Shown here: positions 1 through 8,939 of the stretch, piece by piece
Numbering within the stretch: the first letter of the stretch is position 1
How the letters are laid out: every line of letters starts with the position of its first letter
DNA from: Paraburkholderia caballeronis
GTDB lineage: Bacteria > Pseudomonadota > Gammaproteobacteria > Burkholderiales > Burkholderiaceae
Assembly: GCF_900104845.1 (NCBI RefSeq)
Contig: NZ_FNSR01000003.1
Span: 310,001 to 374,000, forward strand
Direction: 5' to 3'
Length of the DNA: 64,000 nucleotides
Translations under genes and position numbers: made by a program
The notes under the pieces: generated by a model
Seen by the model: the letters and a program-made list of their open reading frames with translations, nothing else
What the model was told of the DNA's origin: nothing
The model's database searches: none

Positions 1-1
1 C

Positions 2-1285
2 GCGGCCGGCATCGAGACGGTCTATCAGGACCTGTCGCTGCTGCCGAACATGAGCGTCGCGGAAAACGTCGCGCTGACCGGCGAACTCGCCGCGCACGGC
101 GGCAAGCTCGCGCGCACGTTCGACCGCCGCGCGCTCGCGCGCACCGCGGCGCGCGCGCTCGAAGCGGTCGGCCTGCCCGGCGACCCGGCGTTCCAGGCGA
201 CGCTCGTCGAACAGTTGCCGCTCGCGACGCGCCAACTGGTCGCGATCGCGCGCGCGATCGCGAGCGAAGCGAAGTTCGTCATCATGGACGAGCCGACGAC
301 GTCGCTCACGCAGAAGGAAGTGGACAACCTGATCGCGGTGCTTGCGAACCTGCGCGCACAGGGCGTGACCGTGCTGTTCGTCAGCCACAAGCTCGACGAG
401 TGTTATGCGATCGGCGGCGAGGTGATCGTGCTGCGCGACGGCCAGAAGGTCGCGCAGGGGCCGATCGGCGACTTCACGAAAGCGCAGATCAGCGAGTTGA
501 TGACGGGCCGGCTGCTGTCGAACGAACGGTATCGCGAAGGCGGCGCGGGCCACGACGTCGTGCTGGAGGCGCGCGGCCTCGCGCGCGCAGGGCAGTTCGC
601 GGACGTGTCGTTCACGCTCGCGGCCGGCGAGATACTCGGCATCACCGGCCTGCTCGACTCGGGCCGCAACGAACTGGCGCGCGCGCTCGCCGGCGTCGCG
701 CCCGCGCAGGCCGGCGAGATCCTGCTCGACGGCCAGCCGGTGAAGGTGGCTTCGCCGGCCGACGCGACGCGCCACCGGATCGGCTACGTGCCGGAGGACC
801 GGCTGAACGAAGGGCTCTTTCTCGACAAGCCGATCCGCGACAACGTGATTACCGCGATGATTCCGGCGCTGCGCGGCCGCTTCGGCAGCATCGACCGCGC
901 GCGGGCGGACCGGCTCGCGCGGGAGATCGTCCGCGACCTGCAGATCGCGACGCCCGACGTCGAGCGGCCGGTGCAGTCGCTGTCCGGCGGCAACCAGCAG
1001 CGCGTGCTGATCGGCCGCTGGCTCGCGATCGAGCCGCGCGTGCTGATCCTGCACGGACCGACCGTCGGCGTCGACGTCGGCTCGAAGGACATCATCTACC
1101 GGATCATGCAGCGCCTCGCGCTGGCGGGCATCGCGACGATCATCATCAGCGACGACCTGCCCGAACTGCTGCAGAACTGCGACCGCATCCTGCTGATGAA
1201 GAAGGGGCGCATTGCCGCCGAGTACCGCGCCGACCAGTTGCAGGAAGCGGACCTGTATCACGCCCTCTTGTCGGAGGCCGCCTGA
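2..1285 (+). CDS. Sugar ABC transporter ATP-binding protein, RbsA/MglA type (5' truncated)
   Basis: C-terminal 427 residues of a double-ATPase subunit that energises import of a sugar or polyol across the inner membrane. The reading frame is open from base 2, so the start and the first Walker A lie outside the window. The first visible element is the Q-loop of domain 1 (VYQDLSLLPNM), then a degenerate signature (QLPLATRQ) and Walker B with FVIMDEPT. Domain 2 has the shortened P-loop normal for this family (GLLDSGRNEL) and an intact LSGGNQQR signature, but its Walker B reads LILHGPT where RbsA homologues have LILDEPT, so Asp and Glu are both replaced. The permease gene follows after 2 bases, indicating one operon. 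Family assignment is firm; substrate is unknown. Confidence 0.93.
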   Translation, partial: AAGIETVYQDLSLLPNMSVAENVALTGELAAHGGKLARTFDRRALARTAARALEAVGLPGDPAFQATLVEQLPLATRQLVAIARAIASEAKFVIMDEPTTSLTQKEVDNLIAVLANLRAQGVTVLFVSHKLDECYAIGGEVIVLRDGQKVAQGPIGDFTKAQISELMTGRLLSNERYREGGAGHDVVLEARGLARAGQFADVSFTLAAGEILGITGLLDSGRNELARALAGVAPAQAGEILLDGQPVKVASPADATRHRIGYVPEDRLNEGLFLDKPIRDNVITAMIPALRGRFGSIDRARADRLAREIVRDLQIATPDVERPVQSLSGGNQQRVLIGRWLAIEPRVLILHGPTVGVDVGSKDIIYRIMQRLALAGIATIIISDDLPELLQNCDRILLMKKGRIAAEYRADQLQEADLYHALLSEAA

Positions 1286-1287
1286 CC

Positions 1288-2358
1288 ATGCCTTCCAGTG
1301 TTCCGTCACCGCTCGACCGCCGCGTGCGCGAGGCCGGGCCGTCCGCCGTCAACGAGGTCGTGCCCGACGTGCGCGCGGGCGGCTGGCGCGCGAGGCTCGC
1401 GCGCAATCCCGAATGGTTCACCGTCGCGCTGATCGTCGCGACCTGCGCGATCGTCGGCTCGATCAATCCGCGCTTCTTCCAGTTCGCGACGCTGTTCGAC
1501 CTGCTGCATTCGGGCACCACCGTGTCGCTGTTCGCGCTCGGCACGCTGGTCGTGCTCGCGTCCGGCGGCATCGACGTGTCGTTCACCGCGATCGCCGCGC
1601 TCACGATGTACACGATCACGAAGTTCGTGTTCGCGTGGTGGCCCGACGCGCCGTTCGTGCTGATCCTCGTCGCGGGCGCGGCGGGCGGCGTGCTGCTCGG
1701 TCTCGTGAACGGCCTGCTCGTGCACCGGCTGAAGGCGCCTTCGCTGATCGTCACGATCGGCACGCTGTATCTGTATCGCGGCATCCTGCTGACGTTCGTC
1801 GGCACGACGTTCTTCATGAACATCCCGCACAGCATGGATCACTTCGGGCGCGTGCCGCTGTTCTTCTACCGCACGGCGGACGGGCTGCGCGCGGTGCTGC
1901 CGGTGTCGGTGCTCGCGCTGGTGATCGCGGCGCTGGTGACGTGGTGGCTGCTGAACCGCACGATGATGGGGCGCGGCGTCTACGCGATGGGCGGCAGCCT
2001 CGCGATCGCGGAGCGCCTCGGCTACAACCTGCGCGCGATCCATCTGTTCGTGTTCGGTTATACCGGGATGCTCGCCGGCATCGCGGGCATCCTGCACGTG
2101 TCGAACAACCGGCTCGCGAATCCGTTCGATCTGGTCGGCTCGGAACTCGACGTGATCGCGGCGGTGATCCTCGGCGGCGCGCGCATCACCGGCGGCACCG
2201 GCACCGTGGTCGGCACGCTGCTCGGCGTCGCGCTCGTCACGCTGATCAACAACGTGCTGATCCTGGTCGGCGTGCCCAGCACGTGGCAGAAGGTCATCAT
2301 CGGCGCGTTCATCCTGCTCGCCGGCACGCTGCAAACGTGGCAGCGGCGCAATGCGTGA
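1288..2358 (+). CDS. Sugar ABC transporter permease, RbsC type
   Basis: Inner-membrane channel subunit of 356 residues, the usual length of the BPD_transp_2 (RbsC/XylH/AraH) family. A cytoplasmic N-terminus of about 45 residues is followed by around eight to ten hydrophobic segments starting at FTVALIVATCAIVG. The family motif is visible as LASGGIDVSF (about residues 90-100), with AVILGGARITGGTGTVVGT near residue 300. The ATG lies 2 bases after the ATPase stop, and the ATPase sequence upstream gives GGAGG at 1274-1278 as ribosome site. It works with the preceding ATPase and with a periplasmic binding protein not present in this window. Substrate is not deducible from sequence alone. Confidence 0.93.
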   Translation: MPSSVPSPLDRRVREAGPSAVNEVVPDVRAGGWRARLARNPEWFTVALIVATCAIVGSINPRFFQFATLFDLLHSGTTVSLFALGTLVVLASGGIDVSFTAIAALTMYTITKFVFAWWPDAPFVLILVAGAAGGVLLGLVNGLLVHRLKAPSLIVTIGTLYLYRGILLTFVGTTFFMNIPHSMDHFGRVPLFFYRTADGLRAVLPVSVLALVIAALVTWWLLNRTMMGRGVYAMGGSLAIAERLGYNLRAIHLFVFGYTGMLAGIAGILHVSNNRLANPFDLVGSELDVIAAVILGGARITGGTGTVVGTLLGVALVTLINNVLILVGVPSTWQKVIIGAFILLAGTLQTWQRRNA

Positions 2359-2419
2359 CGATGCTTGACGGCGTGTGAGCGCCGCGAGGCGATGGGGCAG
2401 CGCGGTCGCGTCCCGCGGT

Positions 2420-2445
2420 CGTTGCCGCCGCCGCGCGCGGCAACG
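2420..2445. terminator. Hairpin between convergent permease and DeoR genes
   Basis: An 8-bp perfect stem (CGTTGCCG at 2420-2427, CGGCAACG at 2438-2445) lies in the 90-base gap between two convergent stop codons. It has no T tract, so termination activity is inferred only from position and stem strength. Confidence 0.35.
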
Positions 2446-2448
2446 CAG

Positions 2449-3174
2449 TCAGCGCCGCGCGCGCGGCTGCTGCCCCGCTTCGGTGATGATCGAATCGAAG
2501 TCGTCGACCTGCGAGAAGCGCACCGCGCGCACCGCGCCTTCCTTGCTCGCATCGACGACGAGGTGACGCTCGACTGCGCTCGCCATCGCGGCCTGCTTGA
2601 TCGCGACTTCGTGGAAGTTCCAGCAGGTGACGCCGCGGGTCGGATGCACGCCGCCCGCCGAGATGAACGCCTTGTTGATGCCCATCCGCTTCAGCACCTC
2701 GACGCTCTCGTCGCCCGCGAACGAGTCCGACGACGGCATGTACACGCCGCCGAGCAGGATCATCCGCACGTTCGGCTTGCGCCGCAGGATCTCCGCGATG
2801 TTCAGCGAATAGCAGACGACGGTCACGTGCAGGTCGTCCGGGATCAGCCGCGCGAGCACCGTGAGCGTGGTGCCGCAGTCGATGAACAGCGTCTCGTCGC
2901 CGGCGATCAGTCGGGCGGCGACGGCCGACGCCTGCGCCTTGGCCGGCGCGAAGTGATCCTGTTCCTGTTCGAGCGAGTAGCCGCTGTTGTTCGGCACGTC
3001 GGCCGCGCGCACGATGTAGCCGCCGAGATAGGTGAACTGCTCGGGGCTCGCGGCGATGTCGCGCCGCACCGTCATCTCCGACACGCCGAGCAGCCCGGCG
3101 GCATCGCGCAGCCGTAGCACGTTCTGGCGGGCGAGCGCATCGGCGAGGACGCGCAACCGGTCGGGTTTGAGCAT
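2449..3174 (-). CDS. DeoR/GlpR-family transcriptional regulator
   Basis: A 241-residue repressor of the DeoR/GlpR family, which normally binds a phosphorylated sugar and controls a neighbouring sugar operon. The N-terminal winged helix is seen at residues 5-55 (LLGVSEMTVRRDIA is the recognition helix). The C-terminal sugar-phosphate isomerase-like effector domain shows the family signature LFIDCGTTL near residue 95 and ILLGGVY near residue 140. The gene is convergent with the sugar ABC transporter, so it is a plausible regulator of that transporter; this is inference from proximity. Length is normal for the family. Confidence 0.9.
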   Translation of the reverse strand: MLKPDRLRVLADALARQNVLRLRDAAGLLGVSEMTVRRDIAASPEQFTYLGGYIVRAADVPNNSGYSLEQEQDHFAPAKAQASAVAARLIAGDETLFIDCGTTLTVLARLIPDDLHVTVVCYSLNIAEILRRKPNVRMILLGGVYMPSSDSFAGDESVEVLKRMGINKAFISAGGVHPTRGVTCWNFHEVAIKQAAMASAVERHLVVDASKEGAVRAVRFSQVDDFDSIITEAGQQPRARR

Positions 3175-3227
3175 GGGGCGGGGCGCGGGAATGACCGGCG
3201 TTATGTTTCTGTCGAGGAAGTGACACG

Positions 3228-3233
3228 ATTATA
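3228..3233 (-). promoter_or_regulatory. Candidate -10 box for the DeoR gene
   Basis: The minus strand reads TATAAT at 3233-3228, about 54 bases upstream of the DeoR start, a perfect sigma70 -10 in otherwise GC-rich DNA. No good -35 is seen 17 bases upstream. The rest of the 287-base gap 3175-3461 holds nothing I recognise. Confidence 0.35.
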
Positions 3234-3461
3234 ACAAGCGCGGTCGGGCGCGGGTATCGGGGGGAACGGGGGGAACGCGGCGAAGTGGCGAAAAGGCGTT
3301 GCGCCTTGGCGTGTGCGACGGCGTGGACGAGGCATGTATGCAGGGAGGCCGCGCGTGCTTTTCGCAAGCCCGCCCCGCATTGAGATCGCAAACGGAGAAT
3401 CATGCGCGGGCCGGCGACGCGACAGCCCGCGCCGCCGGCCTGCGAACGGAAAGCGCGCGGC

Positions 3462-3878
3462 CTACTTCGCGGTATCCGCGGCCAGCGCCTTCCGATACGG
3501 CGCATCGTGCGCGACGTCGCCCTGATAAAACGCGGGGAACCGGTCGAGCTGGCGCTGCGCGTCGTCGAGCGCGACGCCTTCCTTCAGCACCGCGCTCGAA
3601 AAGCCGGTGCGCTCCATCTGGATCAACTGGTCCGCGAGCACGTCGCCGGTCGCGCGCAGGTCGCCCGCGAAGCGCAGCCGCCGGCGGATCAGATACGCCT
3701 GGCTATATGCGCGGCCGTCGGTGAACTGCGGGAAATGCAGCTCGATGCGCGCGGCGTTCGCAATCGCGTCGTGATGTTCGAGCGGATCGGCGTCGTTCGG
3801 CAGCACGAGCACCGACGCGTTCGCGTCGGCCGCATGTTCGGCGGCCGTCAACAGGCGCAGGGCAGGGGCGCGGTTCAT
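3462..3878 (-). CDS. DUF934 protein, sulfite-reductase partner
   Basis: A 138-residue protein of the DUF934 family, which in beta- and gammaproteobacteria is encoded immediately after the sulfite reductase haemoprotein and is thought to be an accessory of assimilatory sulfite reduction. Recognisable features are the VLVLPNDADPLEH stretch (about residues 23-35), IELHFPQFTDGRAYSQAYLIRRRL in the middle (written here only as a landmark near residues 47-70), and GDVLADQLIQMERTGF. The start codon overlaps the stop of the upstream haemoprotein gene as ATGA, so the two are translationally coupled. The biochemical role is not established; family assignment is confident. Confidence 0.88.
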   Translation of the reverse strand: MNRAPALRLLTAAEHAADANASVLVLPNDADPLEHHDAIANAARIELHFPQFTDGRAYSQAYLIRRRLRFAGDLRATGDVLADQLIQMERTGFSSAVLKEGVALDDAQRQLDRFPAFYQGDVAHDAPYRKALAADTAK

Positions 3879-5677
3879 GCTGGGTGCTCCACGGTCGAGC
3901 GGACCGCGTTCGCGGCCGCCTTGAACGGATCGAGGCCGACGCGCCGCACGGTGTCGATGAACGACTCGCGCTGCGCGCCGTCGCGGTCGCCATGGCTTGC
4001 GCGCAGCGACGCGTAGGTCGTCAGCACCGCGTCGATCACGTCCGGTACTTCGTGCGCGGAGAACGACGGCCCGATCACGCGGCCCGGCTGCGCGTCGCCG
4101 CTGCGCGCGGAGCCGTCGGAGCCGCCGAGCGTCACCTGGTACCACTCCGCGCCGTCCTTGTCGACGCCGAGCACGCCGATATGCCCGCTGTGATGATGGC
4201 CGCACGAGTTGATGCAGCCGCTGATGTGCAGGTCGATCTCGCCGATGTCTTCGAGTTCGTCGAGGTCCTGGTAACGCTCGGTGATCGCCTGCGCGACCGG
4301 CAGCGAGCGCGCGTTCGCGAGCGCGCAGAAGTCGCCGCCGGGACACGCGATCATGTCGGTCAGCAGATGCACGTTCGCGCTCGCGAGCCCCATGTCGCGC
4401 GCGGCTTGCCACAGCGGCAGCAGGTCGTCCGCGTGCACCCACGGCAGCACGATGTTCTGCGTATGCGTGACGCGCGCCTCGGATGCGGAGAAGCGGTCCA
4501 CGAGGTCCGCGACGCGTTCGAGCTGATCGGCCGACGCGTCGCCGGGCGCCTGCAACGGCCGCTTGAACGACAGCGTGACGATCCGCATCGACGGGTCGCG
4601 ATGCGGCGCGACGTTGCGCGCGAGCCAGCGTTGCAGCTGCGGCGTCCGCGCGGCGGCCGCTGCGAGCTTCGACGCGGCCTGCGGGTCCGGCGCGCGGCCC
4701 GCCTTCGCCTGCGCGGGCGTCACGAAATACGCGCTCACGCGGTCGAACTCGGCCTGCGGAATCGTGTGCGGGCCGCCGTCGAATTCGACGATCTGCCGGA
4801 ACTCCTCTTCCACCTCGTCGATGAAACGCTGCCCCTCGGCCTTCACGAGAATCTTGATCCGCGCCTTGTACTTGTTGTCGCGGCGGCCGTACTGGTTGTA
4901 CACGCGCACCACGGCCTCGATGTAGTTCATGATGTGCCGCCACGGCAGGAATTCGCGCAGCACGGCGCCGATCACCGGCGTGCGGCCCATCCCGCCGCCC
5001 GCCGTCACGCGAAAGCCCAGTTCGCCGTTGCCGTCGCGCAGCAGGCGCAGCCCGACGTCGTGCCATTCGGTGGCCGCGCGGTCGTCGCTCGCGCCGGTCA
5101 CCGCGATCTTGAACTTGCGCGGCAGGAACGCGAATTCGGGATGCAGCGTCGTCCACTGCCGCATGATTTCCGCGAACGGGCGCGGGTCCGCGATCTCGTC
5201 CGGCGCGACGCCCGCGCGTTCGTCGCACGAGATGTTGCGGATGCAGTTGCCGCTCGTCTGGATGCCGTGCATGTCGACGGTCGCGAGCAGGTCCATCACG
5301 TCGGCCGCCTTCGACAGCGGAATCCAGTTGAACTGCACGTTGGTGCGCGTCGTGAAGTGCGCGTGATGCGTCGGCAGCCGCACGGTGCCGAGCTTGCGCT
5401 GCGCGTCGAGCGCGCGGCGATACACGTCGGCCTCGGGCTCGTCGTACTCGCGCGCGACGCGCGCCAGCACGCGCAACTGCGCGCTCGACAGTTCGCCGTA
5501 CGGCACCGCGACGCGCAGCATCGGCGCGTGCCGCTGCACGTACCAGCCGTTCTGCAGCCGCAGCGGACGGAACTCGTCCTCGCTCAGCCGGCCGTCCTGC
5601 CAGCGTTCGATCTGGTCGCGGAACTGCGCGGCCCGGTTATGCACGAACGCCTTGTCGAATTCGTTGTATTGATACAT
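3875..5677 (-). CDS. cysI: Sulfite/nitrite reductase haemoprotein (sirohaem, 4Fe-4S)
   Basis: A 600-residue cytoplasmic reductase that carries out the six-electron reduction of sulfite to sulfide (or nitrite to ammonia). It has the two-fold ferredoxin-like half domains of the family, with TTRTNVQFNW near residue 110. The four cluster/sirohaem cysteines are present at about 445, 451, 488 and 492 (CPGGDFC and CINSC). Pairing with DUF934 favours the assimilatory sulfite reductase role. The cysH, cysD and cysN genes that often follow are absent here; downstream is an unrelated DeoR gene. The 241 bases upstream to the next gene show no other coding sequence. Sulfite versus nitrite preference cannot be decided from sequence. 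Confidence 0.9.
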   Translation of the reverse strand: MYQYNEFDKAFVHNRAAQFRDQIERWQDGRLSEDEFRPLRLQNGWYVQRHAPMLRVAVPYGELSSAQLRVLARVAREYDEPEADVYRRALDAQRKLGTVRLPTHHAHFTTRTNVQFNWIPLSKAADVMDLLATVDMHGIQTSGNCIRNISCDERAGVAPDEIADPRPFAEIMRQWTTLHPEFAFLPRKFKIAVTGASDDRAATEWHDVGLRLLRDGNGELGFRVTAGGGMGRTPVIGAVLREFLPWRHIMNYIEAVVRVYNQYGRRDNKYKARIKILVKAEGQRFIDEVEEEFRQIVEFDGGPHTIPQAEFDRVSAYFVTPAQAKAGRAPDPQAASKLAAAAARTPQLQRWLARNVAPHRDPSMRIVTLSFKRPLQAPGDASADQLERVADLVDRFSASEARVTHTQNIVLPWVHADDLLPLWQAARDMGLASANVHLLTDMIACPGGDFCALANARSLPVAQAITERYQDLDELEDIGEIDLHISGCINSCGHHHSGHIGVLGVDKDGAEWYQVTLGGSDGSARSGDAQPGRVIGPSFSAHEVPDVIDAVLTTYASLRASHGDRDGAQRESFIDTVRRVGLDPFKAAANAVRSTVEHPA

Positions 5678-5918
5678 GGATTACCGATGTTGCGCTTCCA
5701 TGACCGGCGCGGCGCGGTCCCGGGGAGCGCGCCGGCGCGCCGGGCGAGCAACGACATTAGTGCGCGCGGGGAAGCGCGGCAAGAAGCAGATCGCGTGGAA
5801 AAAAGCGATGCAGTTCGCGGTGCCGCGAGGCGCGGCGAGGCGCGGCGAGATACGGTGGCGTGCGGCGGCGGTCGCGGCGAAGATCGCGATCGAAGCGGCT
5901 TGAACGATGCAAGCCCGC

Positions 5919-7346
5919 TTACGCGCGCAGCCGTACCGCCGGGTCGGCGAGCAACTGCCCGAGCGTGCGCACCGCGTCGTCCACGCGCGGCGACCACGGA
6001 TAGCCGTAGTTGAGCCGGATGCAGTTCTGGAACGCGTGCGCGGCCGAGAAGATCGGGCCGGGCGCGAGGCTGATGCCCTGCTCGATTGCGAGCCGGTGCA
6101 GCGCCATCGCATCGACCGGCTGCGGGAATTCGAGCCACAGAAAGTAGCCGCCGTCGGGCAGCGTCCAGCGCGTGCCGGCCGGCAGCCAGCGGCGGATCGC
6201 GTCGTCCATCGCGCGCTGCTGCGCCTGCAACGCCGCGCGGATTTTCTTCAGATGCCGGTCGTAGCCGCCGTGCTCCAGGTAATCGGCGATGCCCGCCTGC
6301 ACCGGGATGCTCGCGGACAGCGTCGTCATCAGCTTCAGCCGCCGCACGCGATCCGCGAAGCGGCCCGCGCTCGTCCAGCCGATCCGGTAGCCGGGCGCGA
6401 GCGTCTTCGAGAACGACCCGCAGTGCATCACGAGGCCGTGCCGGTCGTAGGCGAGCGCGGGCAGCGGATAGTCCGCGCGATAGTGCAGTTCGCCGTACAC
6501 GTCGTCCTCGATCAGCGGGACTTCGTGTTTCGCGAGCAGTTCGACCAGCGCCTTCTTTTTCTCGTCGGACAGCGTGACGCCGGTCGGATTCTGATAGTTC
6601 GTCATGAACCAGCACGCGCGGACCGGATGCGTCGCGAGCGCGTCCGCGAGCGCGTCGAGGTCGAGGCCGGTCGCCGTATCGACTGGAATCTCGACCGCGC
6701 GCAGGTCGAGCCGCTCGATCGCCTGCAACGCCGCATAGAAGCCCGGCGACTCGACCGCGACGACGTCGCCCGGCCGCGTGACCGCCATCAGGCACAGGTT
6801 CAGCGCCTCCAGTGCGCCGTCGGTGACGACGATGCCGTCCGGCGGCTGCGGCACGCCGATCCGCATGTAGCGCAGCGCGATCTGCCGCCGCAGGTTCTCG
6901 TTGCCGGGCGGCAGATCGACGACGGTGTTCCATGGGCTCACGATCCGCGCGGCCTGGCCGAGCGACTTCGCGAGCCGCGCGAGCGGGAACAGTTGCGGCG
7001 ACGGAAACGCGGAGCCGAGCGGCACGATGCCGGGCCGCTTCGCGGCGTCGAGCACCGAGAACACGAGGTCGCTGATGTCGACCGTGCTCGACGCGGCGGG
7101 CGCGGCGCGGCGGCCGGCCGGTTTCTCGACGGCGGCGGCGGGCGGCGCGGCGAAGTAGCCGGAGCGTTCCTCGGCGCGCACGAGGCCCCACTGTTCGAGC
7201 AGGTGGTACGCGCGGGTCGCGGTGGACTGGCTCACGCCGTGCTGTGCGATGACCTGGCGCAGCGACGGCATCCGCGAGCCGGCGGCGATGTGGCCCGCGC
7301 GGATCTCGTCGGCCATCCCTCGCGCGAGGCGTTCGTATCGTTTCAT
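5919..7346 (-). CDS. MocR-type regulator (GntR DNA-binding plus aminotransferase-like domain)
   Basis: A 475-residue fusion: an N-terminal GntR winged helix (residues 1-70, with MPSLRQVIAQHGVSQSTATR) linked to a fold-type I aminotransferase domain (about 110-475). The PLP Schiff-base lysine is in SFSKTLAPGYRIGW, and VTDGALEALNL, NPTG and EDDVYGELHY are the expected cofactor and substrate loops. MocR proteins sense PLP, amino acids or GABA derivatives and regulate adjacent genes. Here the nearest genes are cysI downstream on the same strand and an OYE gene upstream, so the target is not clear. Length and motif order are typical; nothing is truncated. Confidence 0.92.
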   Translation of the reverse strand: MKRYERLARGMADEIRAGHIAAGSRMPSLRQVIAQHGVSQSTATRAYHLLEQWGLVRAEERSGYFAAPPAAAVEKPAGRRAAPAASSTVDISDLVFSVLDAAKRPGIVPLGSAFPSPQLFPLARLAKSLGQAARIVSPWNTVVDLPPGNENLRRQIALRYMRIGVPQPPDGIVVTDGALEALNLCLMAVTRPGDVVAVESPGFYAALQAIERLDLRAVEIPVDTATGLDLDALADALATHPVRACWFMTNYQNPTGVTLSDEKKKALVELLAKHEVPLIEDDVYGELHYRADYPLPALAYDRHGLVMHCGSFSKTLAPGYRIGWTSAGRFADRVRRLKLMTTLSASIPVQAGIADYLEHGGYDRHLKKIRAALQAQQRAMDDAIRRWLPAGTRWTLPDGGYFLWLEFPQPVDAMALHRLAIEQGISLAPGPIFSAAHAFQNCIRLNYGYPWSPRVDDAVRTLGQLLADPAVRLRA

Positions 7347-7739
7347 CGGCGTTCGTGGTCTGCCGCAGCGTGGGGCGGCAAGGCGGGCGGAGGCGGGGCC
7401 GCGCTCGGCGGCCCGCAGCGAAGCCGCATTGTCTTACGGCGGTGCGCAAATGAAAAGCGCCGGCGCGGCGCCTTGTTCGATCTGCTGCGCGAAATTTTGC
7501 GGCGTCTGCTTCTGTCGCCGCGCGCGCCGTTGCCGGATCATTGTCGTCAGCGCCGGATGGGCCCCCAGGCTGATTGCCCCATCCGTGCCGGGATTACTGC
7601 GCGAGTGCCCGGGCTATCACCCCTAAACCCGCAGAGCTTGCGGCTCTTTTGCCTGTAGCGTGGCAAGCGTTTCGCCCCGACACGAAAGTGCCGGGGCTTT
7701 TCCTTTTCCGGATCATGCGCGCCGCGCGGTTCGCCGCGC
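7347..7739. other. Intergenic region between MocR and OYE genes
   Basis: A 393-base gap between two minus-strand genes. It should contain the MocR promoter and the OYE transcript end. Apart from the hairpin at 7674-7697 and a small AGAGC/GCTCT stem-loop followed by TTTT near 7634-7651, I see no gene or repeat. Confidence 0.5.
7674..7697. terminator. Hairpin downstream of the OYE gene
   Basis: GCCCCGACAC (7674-7683), a GAAA tetraloop, and GTGCCGGGGC (7688-7697) form a 10-bp stem with one mismatch. A TTTT run follows on the plus side, so it looks best as a plus-strand terminator, but the only nearby transcript end is that of the minus-strand OYE gene, about 45 bases away. Confidence 0.5.
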
Positions 7740-8939
7740 TCAAACCAGCGCCTTCAGCACGTCCGGGTTCCAGCGTTGCAGCCGGTCCATGCGGCCCGCG
7801 CGGACCTTGTTCGCCCAGTCCGGATCGACCAGCATCCCGCGCCCGACCGCGATCACGTCGAAGTCGCCGCGGTCCACGAGTTCGAGCAGACGGTCGAGCG
7901 ACGCGACGTCGCTCTGCTCGCCCATCAGCGTGTCGATGTGCTCGCCGGTCATCCCGATCGAGCCGACCGTGATGACCGGTTTGCCGGACAACTGTTTCGT
8001 CCAGGCGGCGAGGTTCCGGTCGGAGCCGAACTCGTTGTCCCAGAAGCGGCGCGTCGAGCAGTGGAACACGTCCACGCCCGCATCGACCATCAGGCGTGCG
8101 AATTCCTCCAGTTCGGCCGGTGTCGCGAAGTTCTTCGCGGCGAAGTCCTGCACTTTCCATTGCGAGATCCGCAGCGACACTGCGAAGTCCGGCCCGGTCA
8201 TCCGGCGGATTTCGGCGACCGCGTCGGCCGCGAGCCGCGCGCGGTTGCGCAGCGAGCCGCCCCAGCGGTCGTCGCGGCGGTTCGTGCCGGGCCACAGGAA
8301 CTGGTCGAGCAGATAACCGTGCGCGGCATGCAGCTCGACGCCGTCGAAACCGGCCATCTTCGCGTTGATCGCCGCCTTGCCGTAGGCCTCGACGATCGCG
8401 TCGAGGTCGGCGGGCAGCGCCGGCTCGCCGTCGCGCGTGGTCGGCTTGCCGATGCCGCCGGACAGGCCCGACGGACCGACCCGGCGCGGCGGCCGGTAGT
8501 CGGCGCCCTTCGGCGCATAGAGCCCGTCCACCGTGTGCTGCTTCATCTGCCCGACGTGCCACAACTGCGCGAGGATCGGCGTGTGTTCCGCGTGCACCGC
8601 GTCCACGACCTGCCGCCAGCCGTTCAGCGCATCGGGGCCGTACAGGCGCGGCACGTCCGCTTCGTTAGCGGCCGCATCGTGCGGAATCCACGCGCCCTCG
8701 GTGATGATGAGCCCCGCGCCGCCCGCCGCGCGGCGGCGATAATACGCGGCGTTCGCTTCGCCCACTACGCCGCCCGGCGCCATCGTGCGCGTCATCGGCG
8801 ACATCGCGATCCGGTTCTTCAGCGTCAGCGCGCCGATCCGCACCGGCTCGAAGAGCTTCGCGGTGCGCGCGGCGGCGATTGCGTCGGGCGGTGCGTCGGA
8901 TGGTGCGTCGGGCGTCGTCGTTGCCGGGTGCTGCTGCAT
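7740..8939 (-). CDS. NADH:flavin oxidoreductase, Old Yellow Enzyme family
   Basis: A 399-residue FMN-dependent ene-reductase that reduces alpha,beta-unsaturated carbonyls, nitro compounds or related electrophiles using NAD(P)H. An eight-stranded TIM barrel is indicated by LKNRIAMSPMTR (near residue 40), the substrate-binding GVELHAAHGYLLDQFLWPGTN (near residue 195, key residues the two His), RWGGS, and the FMN-phosphate loop VGRGMLVDPDW near the C-terminus. The start chosen (8939) is preceded by AGGGAGG at good spacing; an in-frame extension upstream looks non-coding. The divergent LysR gene at 9297 is the likely regulator, an arrangement common for electrophile-responsive OYE genes. Confidence 0.93.
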   Translation of the reverse strand: MQQHPATTTPDAPSDAPPDAIAAARTAKLFEPVRIGALTLKNRIAMSPMTRTMAPGGVVGEANAAYYRRRAAGGAGLIITEGAWIPHDAAANEADVPRLYGPDALNGWRQVVDAVHAEHTPILAQLWHVGQMKQHTVDGLYAPKGADYRPPRRVGPSGLSGGIGKPTTRDGEPALPADLDAIVEAYGKAAINAKMAGFDGVELHAAHGYLLDQFLWPGTNRRDDRWGGSLRNRARLAADAVAEIRRMTGPDFAVSLRISQWKVQDFAAKNFATPAELEEFARLMVDAGVDVFHCSTRRFWDNEFGSDRNLAAWTKQLSGKPVITVGSIGMTGEHIDTLMGEQSDVASLDRLLELVDRGDFDVIAVGRGMLVDPDWANKVRAGRMDRLQRWNPDVLKALV

